NCBI GenBank assembly: GCA_019749895.1
Contig: JAIEPG010000008.1
Coordinates: 1 to 64,000, forward strand
Origin: Candidatus Babeliales bacterium
GTDB lineage: Bacteria; Babelota; Babeliae; Babelales; RVW-14
Reading direction: 5' to 3'
Length of the DNA: 64,000 bases
Positions 59,351 through 64,000 of this stretch are shown in pieces. Position numbers and translations under genes: made by a program. The number at the start of each line of letters is the position of its first letter. Position 1 is the first letter of the stretch. The notes under the pieces are model-generated. The model ran no database searches. It saw only the letters and a program-made list of their open reading frames with translations, and had not been told where the DNA came from.

Positions 59351-60070
59351 CTAAATAATACTTTCTAGCTCAAGAAGATCTTCTTCATGTCCAGTTTTTT
59401 TCATCACTTCTCTTGTACGCTGAACCACCAAGTCTCTCCAACCATCCAACGCCATATCTTTTTTATCTAAAATAACTCGCACATGCTTGGTCATACTTTC
59501 CCAAAAAGTTTTTCTCACAAAAAAAAGATTAATTGAACGATTATTACTAACCACTTCAGCAAGGTAACTTTCGTAAATACGAACAAAGTCATCCAGTAAG
59601 GTGTTGATACAAAACCACATATCGTCCATACAGATTACATCGTCAACATCAAGCCGAACCAAGCAAAAAAAACTACTAATATCTTTCAATAGCTGTATAT
59701 AGTCCTGCTCGATGCGAATAGTGCCTTTTTTGCTAGCAAGTTTTAACTCATCACTTAAAATTTTGGTATGAAAATTTTTTAGAAGTTCTAGTGAAATAAT
59801 GGCAACCTTGGTGTCATCAATAGCGTCAATCATTCTTTTAAGAATAAAACCATTCATTGCAATTGTTTCTTCACGAGCTTGTTGCACCACCGATTGCAAA
59901 CGCGGACAAGCTGGGGGTGAAATTTTAGATATAGAAGAAGCACCGTGTGAAGAACTTCGAGCCCTGAGTAAACTCTGCCTTGGAGACCTTGGGCTTTTTG
60001 CTGCAGCATGCACCTGAAAGCTCCCAACTATCCCGTAAAAAAGGGCAACAAGTATAAGCAAATTTTTCAT
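59351..60070 (-). CDS. Exported helical protein, RSxS family member D
   Basis: The 239-residue protein has a signal peptide (residues 1-23, VHAAA) and the Ser/Pro/Arg tract SPRSPRQSLLRARSSSHGAS directly after it. The remaining 190 residues are helical with no recognised motif, including VICMDDMWFCINTLLDDFVR and FWESMTKHVRVILDKKDMAL. The same layout as members A-C (signal, basic Ser-rich tract, helices) suggests a common role; sequence similarity in the body is weak. The start has AAAGGA at 7 bases. It lies 17 bases upstream of member C. Confidence 0.74.
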   Translation of the reverse strand: MKNLLILVALFYGIVGSFQVHAAAKSPRSPRQSLLRARSSSHGASSISKISPPACPRLQSVVQQAREETIAMNGFILKRMIDAIDDTKVAIISLELLKNFHTKILSDELKLASKKGTIRIEQDYIQLLKDISSFFCLVRLDVDDVICMDDMWFCINTLLDDFVRIYESYLAEVVSNNRSINLFFVRKTFWESMTKHVRVILDKKDMALDGWRDLVVQRTREVMKKTGHEEDLLELESII

Positions 60071-60091
60071 GTAAAATCCTTTGGTGTAACA

Positions 60092-61204
60092 TTATAAATC
60101 TTCTGTTTTACGCGTTGGGCAGTATTCATTCACATACCACGCATACATTGACCTGATACCCTGAACAAGCGTTGTCTTTGGCTGATACCCCAACAATGTT
60201 TGCGCTTTTGCAATATCCGCATACGTAACAGCCATCTCTGTTCGCGGTGCTGGCAGGCGCACCTGCTGAGCCTCTTTGCCTACTACCTGCTCAATTGTTG
60301 CAACAAAATCATCCAACGAAACAGTTGAACCATAAGCAAGATTGATCACTTCAAATCCAATATTTTTTTGCATAAGACTGTCAATTGAACGCACAATGCC
60401 ATCAACAATATCGCCAACATAAGCAAAATCACGATGCAGGCTACCTTGCCCATCGTAACGTGTCAACGATTTCTCATTATGAATAGCATCAATAAATTTA
60501 AACGCGGCCATGTTGGGCGTTCCACGCGGTCCATAAACAGTAAAAAAACGTAAACAGGCACAGCGCAAACCAAACAAATGGTGATAGGTGTACGTTAACA
60601 ACTCGCCTGCTTTTTTGCTGGCCGCATAAGGACTTGTTGGCCGATCGGTATCGTCGATCTCTTTGAAAGGAACCTGAACATTGTTGCCATAAACACTGCT
60701 ACTTGAAGCAAAAACAAAATTCTCTATACCAAATTTTCTTGTCAGCTCCAGCATGTTAAGCGTACCCATGGTATTAACTGCCAAGTGGTCCTCAGGCTTT
60801 TCAATACTAGCCCGCAGGTCGGCGTAACCAGCTAAATGACAAATAACGTCGGGCTGCTCTTGGGCAAAAATGGCCGACATTCTGTCCATATCCAAAATAT
60901 CGGCCTCGTAAAGTATGCATAATTTTTCTAGGTCATGCGCTTGAATTGCAGCAATATTACGCCGCTTCCAAGCCGGATCGTATGTTGGGCAAAAGTTGTC
61001 AACAATCACCACACGATTGCCTCGCTCAAGCAATGCTTGAACAAGATGGCTACCAATAAAACCCGCCCCACCGGTAATCATAATTTTTTTTCGGGCAAGC
61101 TGCTTAGTTTCAACCCCGCACACCATCCAAATAGTCAGGCCTAAAACACACAGCACCAACAGAACAAACCACGGCATTCGTTTTTTTAATACAAAAGAAT
61201 TCAT
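60092..61204 (-). CDS. NAD-dependent UDP-sugar 4-epimerase with N-terminal membrane anchor
   Basis: The 370-residue protein has a membrane helix at residues 11-30 (PWFVLLVLCVLGLTIWMVCG) and then an extended SDR: KIMITGGAGFIGSHLV (NAD site), the catalytic FASSSSVYGN and SPYAASKKAGE (YxxxK), and the LRFFTVYGPRGTPNMA loop. The sequence is closest in style to UDP-glucuronate 4-epimerases. Most bacterial members are soluble; plant GAE enzymes are anchored by a similar N-terminal helix. It may supply sugars to the glycosyltransferases upstream. The start has GAGGGG. Confidence 0.88.
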   Translation of the reverse strand: MNSFVLKKRMPWFVLLVLCVLGLTIWMVCGVETKQLARKKIMITGGAGFIGSHLVQALLERGNRVVIVDNFCPTYDPAWKRRNIAAIQAHDLEKLCILYEADILDMDRMSAIFAQEQPDVICHLAGYADLRASIEKPEDHLAVNTMGTLNMLELTRKFGIENFVFASSSSVYGNNVQVPFKEIDDTDRPTSPYAASKKAGELLTYTYHHLFGLRCACLRFFTVYGPRGTPNMAAFKFIDAIHNEKSLTRYDGQGSLHRDFAYVGDIVDGIVRSIDSLMQKNIGFEVINLAYGSTVSLDDFVATIEQVVGKEAQQVRLPAPRTEMAVTYADIAKAQTLLGYQPKTTLVQGIRSMYAWYVNEYCPTRKTEDL

Positions 61205-61271
61205 TCTGTCCCCTCTTTTTTCATTTTTCTATGCCTGCCTCCACCACTCTAGCCCAGGCACTCAAAAAAAT

Positions 61272-62432
61272 TCAAGCGGGAAGAAAAAGAAGACGCGAAA
61301 AAATCTGCTCAAGTTGATCATGTTCTTTTTTGGTTTCAAAGTCTTGAACAACTTTGGCACGACCTGCACGGCCCATAGCGGGCCACGTAGCAGGATTTTT
61401 AATCAAATAATCAAGATATTCAGTCAATGCCTTAATATCTTTTTCAGGTGCCAAAAAACCAGAAATACCATGCTCAACTAGTTCTGGAATACCACTATGG
61501 TAGGTACTAATTATCTGCAGTCCCATTGCCATTGCTTCTTGTATTGCATTAGGAATACCTTCTTGTTCGCCACTAGCAGCAGTAACCGAAGGATGTATAA
61601 AAATATGCGACTGATCAAGCAAGCGAACTACTTCTTCATGAGTTTGCCGACCAACAAGTCTAACATTGCTTCTAATACCTAGCTTATCTATCAACCGAGA
61701 CAGTTGATTCCGTATGTTCCCATCTCCAACAATGGTATATTCGATATTTTTATGGTTTTGCAAAATACGAGCCACCGCTTGCACGGCATATTCAATTCCT
61801 TTCAAGCCAGTTAAGCGACAAACGGTAATCAAACGAATGATGCCATCTGGAGCAGGAGCACGCTCTCTAAAAAAAAATTTTTCTACGTCAGTTGATGAAT
61901 GAAGCGTGACAATTTTTTCAGAAGATGCACCCAGAGAACGCAAACGATCTGCAAAATAATCGCACACCGGCAACAAAAGATCTGCCTTTTTAATAACATC
62001 GTCATAAGCATGGGGATCTTTTTGTAGATAGGCACTTAAATCATGTCCACGAAAAAAAACCAACAATTTTCCAAATATTTTTTTGTCATTTAGAAGCGCT
62101 AAACAATCGCGCGCTAAGGTGCCAATCTGGCACAAAATAATATCAAAATTACCGTGTTCGAGTGGTATGCCCTCATAAAAAACTCGGTCTAAAAAATCAT
62201 AATCTTTAAGAACTTCAGGAAGTGTTGGGTCAGGAGCAATTTTGGCAAAAATTTTTACATCATAGCCACGATCAATCAGACCACGAATTTGACTCACAAC
62301 AAACGTCTGCAAACCATAGGGAAACTTTGTCACAACAAAAAGAACTTTGATTTTTTCTTGCTCACAAACTGGAACAGCAGCATATGCCGAACCAGAGAAC
62401 AAAAAAATTAAAAAAACAACAATCAGATTCAT
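61272..62432 (-). CDS. Family 4 glycosyltransferase with signal peptide, copy 1
   Basis: The 386-residue protein begins with a signal peptide (residues 1-19, GSAYAA). A GT-B fold follows: N-terminal donor-free half with FPYGLQTFVVSQIRGLIDRG, hinge VCRLTGLKGIEYAVQA, and the C-terminal nucleotide-sugar site with EGIPNAIQEAMAMG and the conserved Glu. These residues define GT4 enzymes that transfer a hexose or similar from a nucleotide sugar. A cleavable signal peptide is very unusual, because such donors are cytosolic. The ATGA start overlaps the stop of copy 2. Substrate unknown. Confidence 0.88.
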   Translation of the reverse strand: MNLIVVFLIFLFSGSAYAAVPVCEQEKIKVLFVVTKFPYGLQTFVVSQIRGLIDRGYDVKIFAKIAPDPTLPEVLKDYDFLDRVFYEGIPLEHGNFDIILCQIGTLARDCLALLNDKKIFGKLLVFFRGHDLSAYLQKDPHAYDDVIKKADLLLPVCDYFADRLRSLGASSEKIVTLHSSTDVEKFFFRERAPAPDGIIRLITVCRLTGLKGIEYAVQAVARILQNHKNIEYTIVGDGNIRNQLSRLIDKLGIRSNVRLVGRQTHEEVVRLLDQSHIFIHPSVTAASGEQEGIPNAIQEAMAMGLQIISTYHSGIPELVEHGISGFLAPEKDIKALTEYLDYLIKNPATWPAMGRAGRAKVVQDFETKKEHDQLEQIFSRLLFLPA

Positions 62433-63586
62433 TCTTCTCCTTGAACAAGCGAATACAAAATTTTTTCAAGCTTATCATTTTCTTTGTTCATTTCGTATTC
62501 TTGCTCAATCTTAGCGCGGCCAGCACGGCCAATGGCCGGCCACAAATCAGGATTTTTAACAAGGTAGGAAATATGCTCTGAAAGAGCCGCAACATCTTTT
62601 TCTGGTGCAAGAAAACCAGAAATCCCATGCTCAACCAACTCAGGAATACCACTGTGATAAGTACTCACAACCGGCAACCCCATGGCCATTGCCTCTTTGA
62701 GTGCATTGGGGATACCCTCTTCATTGTTGAATGCAACAATTGACGGCAAAATGAAAATATGCGACTGATCCAAAATACGCGCAACTTGTTCAGAAGGTTG
62801 CCAACCCTTGAAGGAAATGTACTCTTCAGCTCCAAGCTCCTTGACCAACTTTTCCAGTCTTATTCGCAAATAACCATCACCGATAATGCTGTAATGAATA
62901 TTTGGATGGGTCTTGTGCAGCGCAGCAACGGCACGAATGGCATAATCTATACCCTTTTTTTCAACTAACCTACTCGTACTAACAATATTAACTGGCCCTT
63001 CTTTAGGAAATGTGCGCTCACGAAAGGCAAACATATTACAATCAATTGCTGAATGCAAGATCACAATCTTTTCTGCCGGCGCCTCTAATATCCTCAATCG
63101 ATCAGCAAAGCTTTCACACACCGGCAGCAAGAGCGAGGCCTTTGCAAAGGCCTTATCATAGAAATTAGGATAACGACTTGGCAAACCCGTCAAATCATAC
63201 CCACGAAAAAAAATACACAGTTTACCCGACAACCCGCGGTTAAAATATGATAAGCATGACGATGCTGACGTGCCAAACTGACAAAGAACAATGTCAAAAT
63301 CACTTTCATTGGCAGGTATATCACCATAAAAAACACGTTGGTCAAAATTGTACTTGTTAATCACACGCGGCATGGTAGAATCACCAACTTTTTCTGCATA
63401 AATTTTGACATCATGACCACGGTCGATAAGACCACTAATCTGATTATTGATAAAAACTTGATTGTTATAAGGAAACTTTTGCAAAAAAAACAAAATCTTC
63501 ATAGCCGGCTTTGCAACATGCTGATTTGAAGAAAAACACTCAGCTATCGCCATGAAAAACAACACCAGCAAGATTAATTTCTTCAT
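62429..63586 (-). CDS. Family 4 glycosyltransferase with signal peptide, copy 2
   Basis: The 385-residue paralog of copy 1 starts at ATG 63586 behind GGGAGAGAG. The signal peptide (residues 1-19, ECFSSN) precedes MKILFFLQKFPYNNQVFINN. Conserved C-terminal motif: NEEGIPNALKEAMAMGLPVV and STYHSGIPELVEHGISGFLA, identical over long stretches to copy 1. It overlaps copy 1 by ATGA and copy 3 by ATGA. The tandem set is the product of recent duplications; its enzymatic specificity may differ in the variable N-terminal half. Confidence 0.88.
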   Translation of the reverse strand: MKKLILLVLFFMAIAECFSSNQHVAKPAMKILFFLQKFPYNNQVFINNQISGLIDRGHDVKIYAEKVGDSTMPRVINKYNFDQRVFYGDIPANESDFDIVLCQFGTSASSCLSYFNRGLSGKLCIFFRGYDLTGLPSRYPNFYDKAFAKASLLLPVCESFADRLRILEAPAEKIVILHSAIDCNMFAFRERTFPKEGPVNIVSTSRLVEKKGIDYAIRAVAALHKTHPNIHYSIIGDGYLRIRLEKLVKELGAEEYISFKGWQPSEQVARILDQSHIFILPSIVAFNNEEGIPNALKEAMAMGLPVVSTYHSGIPELVEHGISGFLAPEKDVAALSEHISYLVKNPDLWPAIGRAGRAKIEQEYEMNKENDKLEKILYSLVQGEE

Positions 63587-64000
63587 CTCTCTCCCTCTTG
63601 CACCAATGCACATAAAATTTGTTCGAGCCGTTCACTTTCTGTTTCTAAGTTAAATTCCTGCTCAATAACGGTACGGGCCGCACGCGTCATAGGCTCCCAC
63701 ACATCAGGATTCTCAATTAAAAACTTAAGATTTTGTGCCAACGTAGCATGATCTTTTTCAGGAGCAAGTAAGCCAGAAACACCGTGTGTCACCAGCTCAG
63801 GAATACCGCTATGGTAAGTACTCACCACCGGCAAACCCAACGCCATAGCTTCTTTAAGAGCATTAGGAATACCCTCTTGATCGCCAGAAAGTGCCGTCAT
63901 GGAAGGCAATATAAAAATATCAGATTGATTCAAAATTTTAATTACGTGCTCAGGCTCTAGCCAACCAGTAAAGAAAATATAACTCTTTGCGCCAAGAGCA
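63583..64000 (-). CDS. Family 4 glycosyltransferase, copy 3 (C-terminal part; cut by window edge)
   Basis: About 139 codons of the C-terminal half are visible, from LGAKSYIFFTGWLEPEHVIK through LPSMTALSGDQEGIPNALKE, STYHSGIPELVTHGVSG and APEKDHATLA. The frame is open to the window edge, so the gene continues beyond 64000 and the N terminus (including whether a signal peptide is present) cannot be seen. It overlaps copy 2 by ATGA. Confidence 0.85.
   Translation of the reverse strand, partial: ALGAKSYIFFTGWLEPEHVIKILNQSDIFILPSMTALSGDQEGIPNALKEAMALGLPVVSTYHSGIPELVTHGVSGLLAPEKDHATLAQNLKFLIENPDVWEPMTRAARTVIEQEFNLETESERLEQILCALVQEGER

Overview
The window reads as a chromosome segment from a small-genome, Gram-negative, host-dependent bacterium. 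The best fit is a member of Candidatus Dependentiae (TM6 / Babeliae). This is an inference from gene content: a diderm envelope (TolC-type channel, family 9 heptosyltransferase), standard bacterial housekeeping genes, and a very large set of lineage-specific exported proteins. I count 29 genes with a convincing N-terminal signal peptide among roughly 55 genes. Many are paralogous families with no function I recognise; others carry ankyrin, tectonin-like or farnesoic-acid-O-methyltransferase-like domains of the kind found in host-interacting bacteria. The genetic code is standard, and most starts have a good AGGAG-type ribosome site.

Layout. 0-5 kb: an Rpn/PD-(D/E)XK nuclease-like gene, an aquaporin, a BrnQ branched-chain amino acid carrier preceded by a short branched-chain-rich ORF, and an NhaC antiporter. 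5.1-9.3 kb: five tandem exported proteins, four of them clear paralogs with a valine-run membrane helix. 9.4-15.6 kb: ruvB, a dipeptidyl-peptidase III, tRNA-Lys(CTT), tRNA-Leu(TAG), a divergent trigger factor, and the rpmH-rnpA-yidD cluster. 15.7-30.9 kb: a large exported protein, an M16 peptidase, heptosyltransferase, TolC-like channel, EamA permease, dcd-thyX, a membrane protein with two exported paralogs, and two nitroreductases coupled to a photolyase. 31-38.8 kb: tectonin-like, 1152-residue multidomain, histidine-rich and ankyrin exported proteins, with a NUDIX gene. 39-43.4 kb: asnS, a DUF1653 gene, an exported methyltransferase and an exported clostripain-type protease. 43.4-49 kb: three exported proteins in an apparent operon behind a fused acyl-ligase/carrier/acyltransferase. 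49.4-51.4 kb: two repeat-built membrane proteins and a VIT/CCC1 transporter. 51.6-60.1 kb: a large exported propeller-like protein and a run of seven smaller exported proteins, most with short Ser/Arg/Pro-rich segments. 60.1-64 kb: a membrane-anchored sugar epimerase and three family-4 glycosyltransferases (the third cut by the window edge), translationally coupled and, where complete, signal-peptide-bearing.

How it fits together. The housekeeping genes look ordinary. The unusual part is the exported fraction: several enzymes that are normally cytosolic (methyltransferase, glycosyltransferases, sugar epimerase) carry export or anchor sequences, and the uncharacterised exported proteins occur in tandem, diversifying families. 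I read the window as rich in candidate host-interaction proteins; the experiments or searches that would test this are given in the findings. I see no CRISPR array, insertion sequence, prophage or rRNA operon here.
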